From Burkholderia sp. WSM2232 (GTDB taxonomy: Bacteria; Pseudomonadota; Gammaproteobacteria; Burkholderiales; Burkholderiaceae): DNA of 64,000 nucleotides. The notes beneath the pieces are model-generated. The model saw only the letters and a program-made list of their open reading frames with translations. It searched no databases and was not told where the DNA came from. The translations under genes and the position numbers were made by a program. Below are positions 1-8,426 of the stretch, piece by piece. The DNA is taken from assembly GCF_000472545.1 (NCBI RefSeq), contig NZ_AWZV01000018.1, positions 170-64,169 of the forward strand. The letters run 5' to 3'. How positions within the stretch are numbered: the first letter of the stretch is position 1; every line of letters starts with the position of its first letter.

Positions 1-157
1 GCCGTCAACAGGTTTTTGCTACCGCCTGAACCTGCTGCCGCCGCTGGAAGCCTTGCCACGACTGGCTTTCCCGCTTCCCGTGCCCCGGCGTCCGGAGCAC
101 GAAAGAGCGAGATTCTAACGAGCCCGGCGACGCCTTGCAAGCCCTATCTGTATTTCT

Positions 158-1279
158 TCACGGCGTCTTTTTTATAGGGCGCATTTCTTCCGTCGCAGGC
201 GGTGTTGCGTCAGACAACAAGGCGCGTGATGCGGGCGCTCCGATGGTCCAGTCATGCAATACCGTGTACGCAACCGCGAGCAGCGTCGGGCCGATGAAAA
301 CGCCAAGGAAGCCAAACGCGAAAGCGCCGCCGAGAATACCCAACATGACGAGAATCAACGGCATGTCGCTGTTCTTGCCGATCAGAATTGGCTTGATGAC
401 ATTGTCCGACATGCCGACAACCAGCACGCCCCACACGATCAGAAAGATCGCCCACCCGGTCGCGCCGCCGTGATACAGCCAGATCGCCGCGGGCAGCCAA
501 ACGATTACCGGACCTCCCGGTATCACCGAGAGAAAAAATGTCGCCAGTCCCAATAACGCTGGCGCGGGCACACCGGCAATCCAGCAGCCAAAGCCAGCGA
601 GAATGCCTTGAACCAGCGCAGTGCCGAGGATTCCGTAGACCACACCCTTGACAGTGCTGCCCGCCAGCGCCAGCAGATAATCGGCGCGCTCGCCGGCGAT
701 ACGCCGCATGCCCGCGTTCAGCCATGCGCCCGCCCCCTCTCCTCCCGTGTAAAAGAAGAAGGCCAGCACGATACTCAACGCGAGCAGGCCGAGACCGTGC
801 GTAACGGCGATCGCGGCAGAAAGGATCCACTTGCCGGCCGGCGCCGCGAGGGTCCGCAATTGGGCAATCAGTTCGGAATTGCTGCTCGTCGCCGTTTCCC
901 AGAAACTCTGGATGCTCGAACCGACAACCGGAATTCGCGCCACCCACGGCGGCAAGTCCGGCAAGCCTGCTTCGAACAGTCTTTGAACAAGTGCAACTAT
1001 GTCGTGAACGTGCGCGCCAAACGCGAAACCCGCGTAGACGAAGGGCCCCAGCACCACGATCAGGATAACGAAGACCATCAACGTGGCCGCCCACCTGCGC
1101 CTGCCGCCAACTGCCGCAGTCAGCCTCCGGTAAAGCCCCCACGAGCTGTAGCTCAGAATTGCACCCCACAACAGAGCTGTCGTGAAAGGCGCGAGAACAA
1201 GCAAGGAACCGCCCACCAGGATAATCAGCGCAAACACCGCCGCAAGACGTTCGATCAACTGGTCGGATTTCACATGCAT
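158..1279 (-). CDS. AI-2E family transporter (PerM/YdiK-like permease)
   Basis: A 373-aa multispanning membrane protein of the AI-2E transporter family (PF01594). Hydrophobic segments run from about residue 12 to 340. The family's C-terminal signature is visible: SVIPGGP near residue 250, then DNVIKPILIGK and a glycine-rich FGFLGVFIGP segment near 295-335. Members move small molecules or ions across the inner membrane; few substrates are known and none can be assigned here. The start MHVKSDQ matches the usual family N-terminus. It is divergent from the DUF2863 gene at 1542. Positions 1-157 downstream show no supported gene. Confidence 0.9.
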   Translation of the reverse strand: MHVKSDQLIERLAAVFALIILVGGSLLVLAPFTTALLWGAILSYSSWGLYRRLTAAVGGRRRWAATLMVFVILIVVLGPFVYAGFAFGAHVHDIVALVQRLFEAGLPDLPPWVARIPVVGSSIQSFWETATSSNSELIAQLRTLAAPAGKWILSAAIAVTHGLGLLALSIVLAFFFYTGGEGAGAWLNAGMRRIAGERADYLLALAGSTVKGVVYGILGTALVQGILAGFGCWIAGVPAPALLGLATFFLSVIPGGPVIVWLPAAIWLYHGGATGWAIFLIVWGVLVVGMSDNVIKPILIGKNSDMPLILVMLGILGGAFAFGFLGVFIGPTLLAVAYTVLHDWTIGAPASRALLSDATPPATEEMRPIKKTP

Positions 1280-1541
1280 CTCCTGTCGCGCCAGACCGCG
1301 GCGAGCGGCCCGGGCGCATATCGGCGTCCGTAAAAAGCGGTCAGTATATAGAAGCGACTTCCGCCCGCTTGCCGTCTTATATTATTTGACGAAGTCGCGG
1401 CGCGGGGTCAGCGGGACACACGCCCGCGGTCTTATTTTTCGCGTTGAAACGTCCGAATCGATGCGGCGGTGCGCGCCGAGTCATGTACCGCCACGGAAAC
1501 GACTAGAATATAAGGTTCTGTGCACCCAAACTTCCGGATTT

Positions 1542-2756
1542 ATGCGCTCGCGAATCGCCAAACGTCTCCCCCCCGATGCCGACAAGCTTGTCGGTCTTTC
1601 GCTCGCGCTTTTCGCGTCGGGCAGCCGCACCGAAGACCGCTTCTGGGAAGCGAAACTCGACGCGCTGCTCGCCAGGATAGTGCGCACCGCCAACCAGACC
1701 ACGCTCGACGCAGCGCTCGACCATCTGCAGCAGAACCACCCCGACGCGTACGGCGCGCTCGCCGACATGGCCGAAACGCACAGCGAGTCGTTCGTGATCG
1801 AGCATGAAGGCGTGTCGTACGAGGCATTGCTGATTGCCGCGCCGATCCTTGCGTGGACCCGCTACATGATCCCCTCCGGTCCGCTGAAAGCCGACGCGGC
1901 CGAAGCCTTGCGCGCGCATCTGCAAGCTCACGTGCTCGCGGCCAATACGCGCGTCGCCATGGCTCCGTTCCTGTACAGCATCGACCAGTTGCCCCGCCAT
2001 CACGTCGAAACCTGGCGCATTGCCCAGCAGCTCGCGCAAGCCGCCATGGCCGGCGGCAATCTCAAGCTGAACTTCGGCGAGCTCCCGGAAACCTCCCCGA
2101 TTCTCGCCGACCCGCGCTTTCTCCTCGCGGTAGTGGCTGCGCCGGTCGGCGAGCCGACCTTCCGCTGGCAGGAAGAGGAACACGGCAGCCGTATCGAGCG
2201 CGGCCAATGTCTGGAGCAGTGGACAACCCAAGGCGGCGCGAACCTTTCGCTCGTGCTGCCGGGCTGCGAATTCGAGTGCCTGCTGCCTGATGCCTATTAT
2301 TCCGCGTGCCGCGACGCCGACGAACGCGTGCGCCCTCACACCGTCCGCACCGCCGTGCGTTATCTATTCGACACAATTGGCGCGGCGCCGCAAGACCTGC
2401 GCGCGGTGGTTGCCGGCTTCGGCGAGCGTCGTATCGACGAATACCGCGTGGGCTTCACACGCCGCGGCAGCAACGACGTCATCTACGGCGTCGTGTGGCC
2501 GCTCTACGGCCGGGAGAACGGCGAAGCCGGCAGCGACGAAGAGCCGCAGGAATCCGCCCCGCCGGACGCACCGCTCGAAGAAATCGTTGCATTGCTGAAG
2601 GAAACCGGCGTCACGGACGTGCGCCGCCACGCGGGCCGGTTCGAGCCTGAATATTGCGACGACTGCGGCGTGCCTTTGTACGCGGACCCGCTCGGCGAAA
2701 TCGTCCACGCCGAAATGCCCGAAGACGCCGAGCCCGCTCAGCCGCACTTCCACTGA
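1542..2756 (+). CDS. DUF2863 family protein
   Basis: A 404-aa soluble protein recognised as the DUF2863 family, which is largely confined to Burkholderiales and has no known function. The reading frame is open further upstream, but the ATG at 1542 (MRSRIAKRLPPD) begins the family-like sequence; the preceding stretch is compositionally odd and is treated as non-coding. No strong Shine-Dalgarno is visible. The C-terminal part ends in a Cys-x2-Cys pair (YCDDCGVPLY, about residue 375) that could bind a metal. The gene is single and is closed by an intrinsic terminator at 2790. Confidence 0.85.
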   Translation: MRSRIAKRLPPDADKLVGLSLALFASGSRTEDRFWEAKLDALLARIVRTANQTTLDAALDHLQQNHPDAYGALADMAETHSESFVIEHEGVSYEALLIAAPILAWTRYMIPSGPLKADAAEALRAHLQAHVLAANTRVAMAPFLYSIDQLPRHHVETWRIAQQLAQAAMAGGNLKLNFGELPETSPILADPRFLLAVVAAPVGEPTFRWQEEEHGSRIERGQCLEQWTTQGGANLSLVLPGCEFECLLPDAYYSACRDADERVRPHTVRTAVRYLFDTIGAAPQDLRAVVAGFGERRIDEYRVGFTRRGSNDVIYGVVWPLYGRENGEAGSDEEPQESAPPDAPLEEIVALLKETGVTDVRRHAGRFEPEYCDDCGVPLYADPLGEIVHAEMPEDAEPAQPHFH

Positions 2757-2789
2757 AGAAGCGCGCGAGGAGCGCGTTTCCGTCTCTAC

Positions 2790-2818
2790 AAAAGCCCCGC
2801 CGCGTGCGGGGCTTTTTC
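2790..2818 (+). terminator. Rho-independent terminator after DUF2863 gene
   Basis: AAAGCCCCGC and GCGGGGCTTT form a GC-rich stem around a short loop, followed by a T run, 34 bp after the stop codon. Confidence 0.85.
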
Positions 2819-2961
2819 ATGGCTCGTCGCTCCTATGCCTTTCGGACAGCCGTCAAACCGAAGGGAATTTGTCATCATAGTCACGGCGACGCATCGCAAC
2901 GCCCGGCCCGACGCCGGGCGAGTGCATCGCGCCAATTCGCCCGATTCATCTGGAGACATGC

Positions 2962-3840
2962 ATGCGATTCTCGATACTCAATTCAGACGCGGAACGACGC
3001 GACGGCCTCAAGGCGCTGCTACGGCAGATCAACCGGCTCGCGCGCTTTAACGAAGCACAAGACTGGCGCCAGGTCGAACGCGGGCTCAAGCGCCAGTGGC
3101 CCGACCTGCTCGTGATCGACTGGCAGGACTGGATGTCCGTCGCGGATGTCCGGCATCTGCTCAGCTATTACCCGGATCTGCGCATTGCCGTGCTGACCGA
3201 CAGGATCTCGCCGGAGGTGGTGGGCGAGCTCATGGACGAAGGCGTGCGCGGCGTGGTGGCGCGCGAGACCGATCCGTGCCTGATCGTGCGCGCCTTCGAA
3301 ATGGTGCTGCTCGGCGGGCACTATGTGCCTTCGGGCGCGTTGCCGCTCAACCCGCCTCTGCCGGCCGACACCGCCATCCGGCCGTTCGACGAAAAGAACC
3401 CGCCGCCGCGCCGCGCGAGGCTGTCGAACGGTCTGTCGCCGCGCCAGGAGCAGATCATGCGCTGCGTCCATATGGGCAGCACCAACAAGATGATCGCGCG
3501 CACGCTCGGCATTAGCGAGGGCACGGTCAAGATCCATCTGACGAGCATATTCCAGCAGTTGGGCGCGCCAAATCGCGCCGCCGCGGTCGCCCTGTACAAC
3601 GGCTGGCTGGCGAACCATTTGCAAGTACTGCGCAACAAAGGCGAGACCCTGCTGCGCCCGGTCATGGGTCAAGCCGGCGCGGTGCCGCTGCGGCGCGCTT
3701 CGCAGCGGCGCTTCGAATACCCGCTCTCGACCAGTGGCACGGCCGCGCCCTTGCCAATGGCAGCCGAGCCCAGCGCAGCTTATGACGAGGGGCCCGCCGC
3801 CGAGCTTGCCTCCGAGCCCGTAGCGGAAGGCTCCTCATGA
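2962..3840 (+). CDS. LuxR/NarL-type response regulator with degenerate receiver
   Basis: A 292-aa DNA-binding regulator. Residues 1-120 look like a receiver domain with LLVIDW placing Asp53 at the phospho-acceptor position. The N-terminal acidic pair expected before it is not evident (ILNSDAERRD), and the conserved Lys near the end (usually LLKDT) reads VVARET. Residues 154-214 are a clear LuxR HTH (LSPRQEQIMR..., SEGTVKIHLTSIFQQL). A low-complexity tail follows. No histidine kinase lies nearby, so it may be an orphan regulator or be controlled without phosphorylation. The start ATG at 2962 follows an AGGAG-like GGAGAC. Confidence 0.88.
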   Translation: MRFSILNSDAERRDGLKALLRQINRLARFNEAQDWRQVERGLKRQWPDLLVIDWQDWMSVADVRHLLSYYPDLRIAVLTDRISPEVVGELMDEGVRGVVARETDPCLIVRAFEMVLLGGHYVPSGALPLNPPLPADTAIRPFDEKNPPPRRARLSNGLSPRQEQIMRCVHMGSTNKMIARTLGISEGTVKIHLTSIFQQLGAPNRAAAVALYNGWLANHLQVLRNKGETLLRPVMGQAGAVPLRRASQRRFEYPLSTSGTAAPLPMAAEPSAAYDEGPAAELASEPVAEGSS

Positions 3841-3941
3841 CATAGCGCACCGCGTGCGTGCAGCGTGCAGCGCGATTTCTGCCGGTGCCAACACCGGCTG
3901 GCATGGAATCCGCTCACACCTTTTGTCGTCCAACGAGTAAT

Positions 3942-4625
3942 ATGAGACTCATGGGTTTCCTCTACACACCGCTTCCATTGTGGGTCGCTGTCGGTGGCTG
4001 GATCGTCACTGCGATAGTGGTCGCGCTCGCGCTGTGGAAAAACCCTTTCAAACGTCTTCAGGACGGCACGTTGCAGCATGTCTGGCTGGCCATCATTGTC
4101 GCCGTGTCGGTACTGTGGGCAAGCAACGCGTGGCTCGACGACGGAACCGTCATGCATCTGCTGGGCGCCACGCTGGTCGTCACGCTGTTCGACTGGGCCT
4201 TGGCGCTGATTGCGATGGCGGTGGTCACGGGCCTCGCGGGCCTGATCTTCGACGCACCCTGGCAAGGCATCGCCCTCACATTCCTCGTGTTCGGCGCGGT
4301 GCCGGTCGGCATCTCCACGTTGCTTCAACGGGCCAGTATTGCGTGGCTACCGCGTAATCTCTTTATGTTTATCTTCGGCCAGGGCTTCGTGTCGCCGGCA
4401 ATCGCGGTGTCGCTCACGGCAGCCGCGGCGCTCGGCGTTCATGTCGCGCTTGCCGGCGGCTCACCCACGGTCGTGCCGGCCGGCTACGCGCTCAGCGTGC
4501 TTTTGCTGGCCACCGGCGAGGCATGGTTCACGGGAATGTCCACGGCCTTGATCGCCGTCTATCGCCCCGCGTGGGTCACCACTTATGATGTTCGACGATA
4601 CCGGCTCGGCGGACCGCGCACGTGA
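3942..4625 (+). CDS. CbiM-like energy-coupling-factor permease homologue
   Basis: About 227 aa with six or seven hydrophobic segments. It resembles the CbiM/energy-coupling-factor permease family (PF01891) by overall pattern: an N-terminal GFLYTPLPLW in place of CbiM's GFL motif, HLLGATLVV in the middle, and FGQGFVSPAIAV. CbiM proteins are substrate-capture subunits for cobalt or nickel import. No CbiN/O/Q, ATPase or cobalamin gene is nearby, so the role is uncertain. The start could be 3942 (MRLMGFLY) or 3951 (MGFLY); further upstream ATGs are less likely. Annotated as permease on family resemblance only. Confidence 0.7.
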   Translation: MRLMGFLYTPLPLWVAVGGWIVTAIVVALALWKNPFKRLQDGTLQHVWLAIIVAVSVLWASNAWLDDGTVMHLLGATLVVTLFDWALALIAMAVVTGLAGLIFDAPWQGIALTFLVFGAVPVGISTLLQRASIAWLPRNLFMFIFGQGFVSPAIAVSLTAAAALGVHVALAGGSPTVVPAGYALSVLLLATGEAWFTGMSTALIAVYRPAWVTTYDVRRYRLGGPRT

Positions 4626-4742
4626 GCCCGGTGCAAGCTTGCACGTGCGGCTCGCGTGCACGTGAGCACTTATCTCGCACAGATTGCACGAGCGCCTCGT
4701 CAGCATGCGCAAAGCCGGCAAAACAGCAGTCGAAAAATAGTT

Positions 4743-4770
4743 GCGGCACGATTGAACTCAACCGTGCCGC
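4743..4770. other. Perfect 8-bp inverted repeat (possible transcript end)
   Basis: GCGGCACG and CGTGCCGC flank a 12-nt loop downstream of the CbiM-like gene. There is no T run on either side, so it is only a weak candidate terminator. A 14-bp palindrome, GTGCAAGCTTGCAC, lies at 4631-4644 in the same gap. Confidence 0.4.
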
Positions 4771-4813
4771 GACGCATCTTACGTGCCTCACGTCTCATTA
4801 GCGTCTAACGAAC

Positions 4814-5449
4814 TTGATGGATTGCACCAACGCACCGCGCCGATTGCTGCGGCTGGTCGGCCGGTTGGCAAGATTCGCAGCGAGCCTTTCGCTTGCCTGC
4901 ACTGCGCCCGCATTCGCCGACCAACTCGAACAGCACAACGATCTCGTCAACAAATTTGTCAATGAAATGCGCGCCGACCCGCTCGTCGCGGATTGCGCTG
5001 CGCATGGCAATTTCGTCGCGAGCACCTCCACCGCCTTTGATCACGTCGAATTCCCGCCCAGTTCCTTTGACAGCGCGCACGCCTCGATCACACCATGGAA
5101 CGATTCCTTCGACGAGGGCAAGCAACGCGTGAAGGTCGATAACATTGTCACTGTCGAAGGACTCGGCATCCGCCCGAATGGCGCAGGCGACGCAGCCGAC
5201 CTGAAATTCCGCTGCGGCTATGTCGGCTCGCAAATGCTCGCGTTCAGCTGGAACGACCCCGTGCCGCCGGCGCGGGCCGCGCGCAGTGCCGAGCATTCGT
5301 CGTCGCGAGCGACCTCGGGCAAGCACCGTGGCGGCAAGGGCAAGCAGGCGGCAAGCGGCAAGAGTGCGAAGAAGAGCAGCGCCAAATCTTCGAAAAGCGC
5401 CCCGAGCAAATCGTCCAGCAAGAAAGCGCCGGCGAAGAAGAAGCATTGA
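4814..5449 (+). CDS. Secreted BspC-domain-like protein with basic C-terminal tail
   Basis: A 211-aa protein with an N-terminal signal peptide (basic start, hydrophobic stretch to about residue 35, ACTAPAFA cleavage site). The middle domain, about residues 36-150, contains DPLVADCAAH, VKVDNIVTVEGLGI and LKFRCGYVGSQMLAFSWNDPVPPAR. It is recalled as the small BspC-domain family of Burkholderia, function unknown. Two Cys in the mature part could form a disulfide. Residues 155-211 are a Lys/Ser/Ala-rich, probably disordered tail resembling histone-H1-like tails. The gene stands alone. Confidence 0.75.
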   Translation: MMDCTNAPRRLLRLVGRLARFAASLSLACTAPAFADQLEQHNDLVNKFVNEMRADPLVADCAAHGNFVASTSTAFDHVEFPPSSFDSAHASITPWNDSFDEGKQRVKVDNIVTVEGLGIRPNGAGDAADLKFRCGYVGSQMLAFSWNDPVPPARAARSAEHSSSRATSGKHRGGKGKQAASGKSAKKSSAKSSKSAPSKSSSKKAPAKKKH

Positions 5450-5475
5450 GCGACAGGCGCCACCGACTGCGCGCG

Positions 5476-5511
5476 GCCCACGGCAACTGCAGTATGTACT
5501 TTGCCGTGGGC
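5476..5511. other. Perfect 11-bp inverted repeat between convergent genes
   Basis: GCCCACGGCAA and TTGCCGTGGGC flank a 14-nt loop, 27 bp after the BspC-like gene. There is no adjacent T run. It may end the plus-strand transcript or be a protein-binding palindrome. Confidence 0.5.
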
Positions 5512-5611
5512 GCGGGAATACAGCAGCAGGGCTATTTTCGATCAGAGCGGGCGCCACCTTCACGCGGCGTTCATCGCGCAGCCCATGATTGTGACGCCGC
5601 CTCCTCGATAC

Positions 5612-5645
5612 AAAAGGGCACACACGCGCTCAGTGCGTGCCTTTT
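5612..5645 (-). terminator. Terminator for the yaaA-carboxypeptidase unit
   Basis: An imperfect hairpin with AAAAGG and CCTTTT at its base, immediately after the carboxypeptidase stop on the minus strand, with a T run on that strand. Confidence 0.65.
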
Positions 5646-5660
5646 GTTCAACGTCGCGAA

Positions 5661-6815
5661 TCAGGCAAACGTCTGCACATGCCGCAAGATGGCCTGGAGC
5701 ATCGCCGCGCCAAGCGAGGCGCTGCGCTCGCCGTTCCAGCCTACCCGCTCGTCGGGCAAGTTGGCGTTGTCCTTGAACGGCATTTCGAGCGTCAACGAGA
5801 GGCAGCCGAATTCCTTGCCGATATATTTCGAAGCGAGCTTCAGCGCATCTTCGCGATACTTGCTCGCGGCGTAACCGTACTTGTCCTGGAAATCGGGACT
5901 CGCCTGTTTGAAGGCTTCGATAAACGCTTTCTGCTCAGCGGCTTGTCGCTCCGTGAACCCCGGCAACATCTCGGAGCCGGCCACGAATACATAGGGCAGC
6001 GCCTCGTCGCCGTGAATGTCGAAAAAGAGATCGCAGCCAGTTGCGTGAATCGCGTCACGCACCACCAGCACTTCGGGACTGCGCGCGGCGTCCGGTTCCA
6101 TCCACTCGCGATTCAGATTCGCGCCCGCTGCGTTGGTGCGCAGGTTGCCGCGCACGCTGCCGTCCGGGTTCATGTTCGGCACGATGTAGAACACGGCGTG
6201 CTCATACAGTTGACGCGCGACCGGATCGCCCGCCCAATCGCCCCAGCCGGCGAGCCGCTTTACCAGCCCTTCGATAAACCATTCGGCCATGGTCTCGCCG
6301 GGATGCTGACGGGCGATCAGCCAGACTTTCTTTTTCGGCGTATCGCTGCTTTGCGGCGTGCCAAGTGTGAGCAGCGACATCGGCCGGCCTTCGACCGTCG
6401 TGCCAAGTTCCGTCAGTGTGGCCTGCGGCATCTGTTGAACTGCGCCCAGGAATTCGGAGTGACGCTCCTCGCTATACGGCTCGAAGTACGCGTAGTAAAT
6501 ACTGTCGAACTGCGGGGTGTGGTCGATGGTGAGCACGCGACCGTCGTAGGACGTCGGTACGCGAAACCAGTTCACGCGGTCGTAGCTGGCCACGGCCTGG
6601 TAGTCGCGCCAGCCTTCCGCGAACGCGCACGCCGCCGCGTTTTCGAACGTCATCACGCAGCGCTCGCCTGCCGCGCCGCAGAGCCGGAAGTAGAACCACT
6701 GTGCAAATTCCGCATGGCTGTCGGGCCTGACACGCAAGCGGATGTCCGAGGCTTTCGCGCAGGACAGCACCTCGATCGCGCCTGCGTCGAAGTTGCTCGT
6801 GATCGATAAACTCAT
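5661..6815 (-). CDS. M14-family zinc carboxypeptidase (cytosolic CCP type)
   Basis: A 384-aa metallocarboxypeptidase without a signal peptide. An N-terminal beta-rich domain (about 1-125) precedes the catalytic domain. Zinc ligands are visible as His171 and Glu174 in RQHPGETMAEW and His268 in FFDIHGDE. Substrate-binding NxNPDG and LNREW (about 214-239) and the catalytic Glu344 in LTLEMPF are also present. This layout is that of bacterial homologues of eukaryotic cytosolic carboxypeptidases (deglutamylases). The substrate in bacteria is unknown. Start MSLSITSN at 6815 is preferred over an upstream in-frame start. It lies 51 bp downstream of yaaA and may share its transcript. Confidence 0.88.
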   Translation of the reverse strand: MSLSITSNFDAGAIEVLSCAKASDIRLRVRPDSHAEFAQWFYFRLCGAAGERCVMTFENAAACAFAEGWRDYQAVASYDRVNWFRVPTSYDGRVLTIDHTPQFDSIYYAYFEPYSEERHSEFLGAVQQMPQATLTELGTTVEGRPMSLLTLGTPQSSDTPKKKVWLIARQHPGETMAEWFIEGLVKRLAGWGDWAGDPVARQLYEHAVFYIVPNMNPDGSVRGNLRTNAAGANLNREWMEPDAARSPEVLVVRDAIHATGCDLFFDIHGDEALPYVFVAGSEMLPGFTERQAAEQKAFIEAFKQASPDFQDKYGYAASKYREDALKLASKYIGKEFGCLSLTLEMPFKDNANLPDERVGWNGERSASLGAAMLQAILRHVQTFA

Positions 6816-6866
6816 GGTGGGGTTCCCTGCATGATAGGCGGCGCAGCGCCGCGGACCGCGCACCGC

Positions 6867-7649
6867 CTATTCAGCGACGCGGCGGCGAAAGACGTAGGTG
6901 GAATCGTTCGAGGCTTCCGCGTCGAACGCATAGCCTTCCGAGTCGAACGCCTTGAGTTGCTCGGCCTGGTCGAGGCGGTTCTCCACCGCGTAGCGCGCCA
7001 TCAGACCGCGCGCGCGCTTTGCATGAAAGCTGATGATCTTGTAACGCCCGCCCTTCCAGTCTTCGAACACGGGCGTGATGACTGGCGCCTCCAGCAGCTT
7101 CGGCTTGACCGACTTGAAATACTCACCGGACGCGCAGTTCACGAGCACGCGCGAGCCCGCAGCGCGCTTCTTCAACTGCGTGTTCAAGGCCTGCGTGATG
7201 CGCTCGCCCCAGAACGCGTAGAGATCTTTGCCGCGCGGATTGGCAAGCCGAGTGCCCATTTCCAGACGATACGGCTGGAGCAGATCCAGCGGACGCAGCA
7301 GACCATAAAGCCCCGACAACACGCGCACATGGTTCTGCGCGAAGTCCAGATCCGACGACGACAAGGTCTTTGCATTGAAGCCCTCGTACACGTCGCCATT
7401 GAACGCTAGCACGGCCTGCTTGGCGTTGTCGGGGCCGAAGCGCGGCGACCACTGCGCATAACGCTCGAAATTGAGGTGCGCCAACTGGTCCGAAATGCTC
7501 ATTAGCGAAGCGATCTGCTGCGGCGACAAACGGCGCAGTCCGCTGATCAGTTCCGCGGCGTCGTCGATGAAATCGGGGATGGTGTGCTTCTTGACGTGAG
7601 GCGGGGTTTCGTAGTCGAGCGATTTCGCCGGCGACAGAACGATTATCAT
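6867..7649 (-). CDS. yaaA: Peroxide stress protein YaaA
   Basis: A 260-aa protein matching YaaA (DUF328/UPF0246) over its whole length, with the typical start MIIVLSPAKSLDYE and internal LSGLYGLLRPLDLLQPYRLEMGT. In E. coli YaaA limits free iron during hydrogen peroxide stress and belongs to the OxyR regulon; the fold binds DNA. No OxyR site was identified here. It is divergent from the PIN gene at 7707, with only 57 bp between them. Confidence 0.95.
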   Translation of the reverse strand: MIIVLSPAKSLDYETPPHVKKHTIPDFIDDAAELISGLRRLSPQQIASLMSISDQLAHLNFERYAQWSPRFGPDNAKQAVLAFNGDVYEGFNAKTLSSSDLDFAQNHVRVLSGLYGLLRPLDLLQPYRLEMGTRLANPRGKDLYAFWGERITQALNTQLKKRAAGSRVLVNCASGEYFKSVKPKLLEAPVITPVFEDWKGGRYKIISFHAKRARGLMARYAVENRLDQAEQLKAFDSEGYAFDAEASNDSTYVFRRRVAE

Positions 7650-7706
7650 AGAGGCTTGCAGGCACGCCGTGCCTGGCGGTCAAAGACGAAAGCCAGATTG
7701 TAACGA

Positions 7707-8258
7707 ATGCCCGGTTCCCATGCCTCACGCGGCGCTTTGCGCGTCGTTCTCGATTCCAATGTCTGGATCGACATTCTCGTATTCGACGATCCGCACACGC
7801 GGCCCATTCGCGCCGCGCTCGAAAGCGGCGCCCTCGCCGCGCTGATCGACGCCCGTTGCCTCGCCGAACTGACCTACGTGCTCGACTATCCGCAATTCGT
7901 CGCACGTCGCGTGGACAAAGCCGCCGCGCTGGCGGTGGTCGCCCGGCTCGCGCAGCTTGTCGAACCGGCAACGGAACCTGAAAATGCGCAGCCCTTGCCG
8001 AAATGCAAGGACCGCGACGACCAGAAATTCCTCGAACTGGCGCACGCCGCTCAGGCGCACTGGCTGATCTCGAAAGATCGCGCCGTGTTGAAGCTCGCGA
8101 AGCGGATCGCCCGCGATTTCGGCTTCCGGATCGCCCAACCGGCGCCGTTTGCCGCGTTGCTGACGGATTCGCAGCCGGGCGCGCCGGGCGCTTCGCCCAG
8201 CAACGTGCCCGGCGGCTCGACAGACCCGGCAGCAACGGCCGTGCAAAGCCTGATATAG
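7707..8258 (+). CDS. Orphan PIN-domain protein (COG1569-like putative toxin)
   Basis: A 183-aa protein with a PIN nuclease fold at residues 11-150. Acidic residues expected at the metal site are visible: Asp16 in VVLDSNVWID, a central Glu in CLAELTYVL, and Asp pairs in CKDRDDQKFLELA and LISKDRAVL. It belongs to the family called putative toxin-antitoxin component, PIN family. No antitoxin-sized partner lies upstream or downstream. The C-terminal 30 residues are low complexity, and the last codons run into an 11-bp tandem repeat. Toxic activity is unproven. Confidence 0.85.
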   Translation: MPGSHASRGALRVVLDSNVWIDILVFDDPHTRPIRAALESGALAALIDARCLAELTYVLDYPQFVARRVDKAAALAVVARLAQLVEPATEPENAQPLPKCKDRDDQKFLELAHAAQAHWLISKDRAVLKLAKRIARDFGFRIAQPAPFAALLTDSQPGAPGASPSNVPGGSTDPAATAVQSLI

Positions 8259-8311
8259 GCCTGGCACAGACCCGCTATAGACCTGATATAGACCTGGTAT
8301 AAGCCCGGCCT
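8246..8311. repeat. 11-bp imperfect tandem repeat, six units
   Basis: Units follow AGACCTGNTAT with variants (AAGCCTGATAT, AGGCCTGGCAC, AGACCCGCTAT, AGACCTGATAT, AGACCTGGTAT) and a partial sixth. The array starts inside the last codons of the PIN gene and extends into the gap before the aminotransferase. Confidence 0.8.
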
Positions 8312-8426
8312 CAGCGCCTGCCGCACACCGCGAATGCGCACGCAGCCCCGGGATTCCCTACAATCAGGCTTCGCCGGTTTGAAAACGATGCCTTCGCCCA
8401 CTCACCCGCACCGCCCGAACAGCGCC

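Noticed and set aside
1..157. Short Gly/Ser/Arg-rich or Ala/Pro-rich frames at the left edge
   Set aside because: None has a start or a recognisable domain within the window; at most they could be part of a gene lying outside it.
1182..1541. 120-codon upstream extension of the DUF2863 protein
   Set aside because: It runs antisense into the AI-2E gene start and has no family similarity; the ATG at 1542 fits the family.
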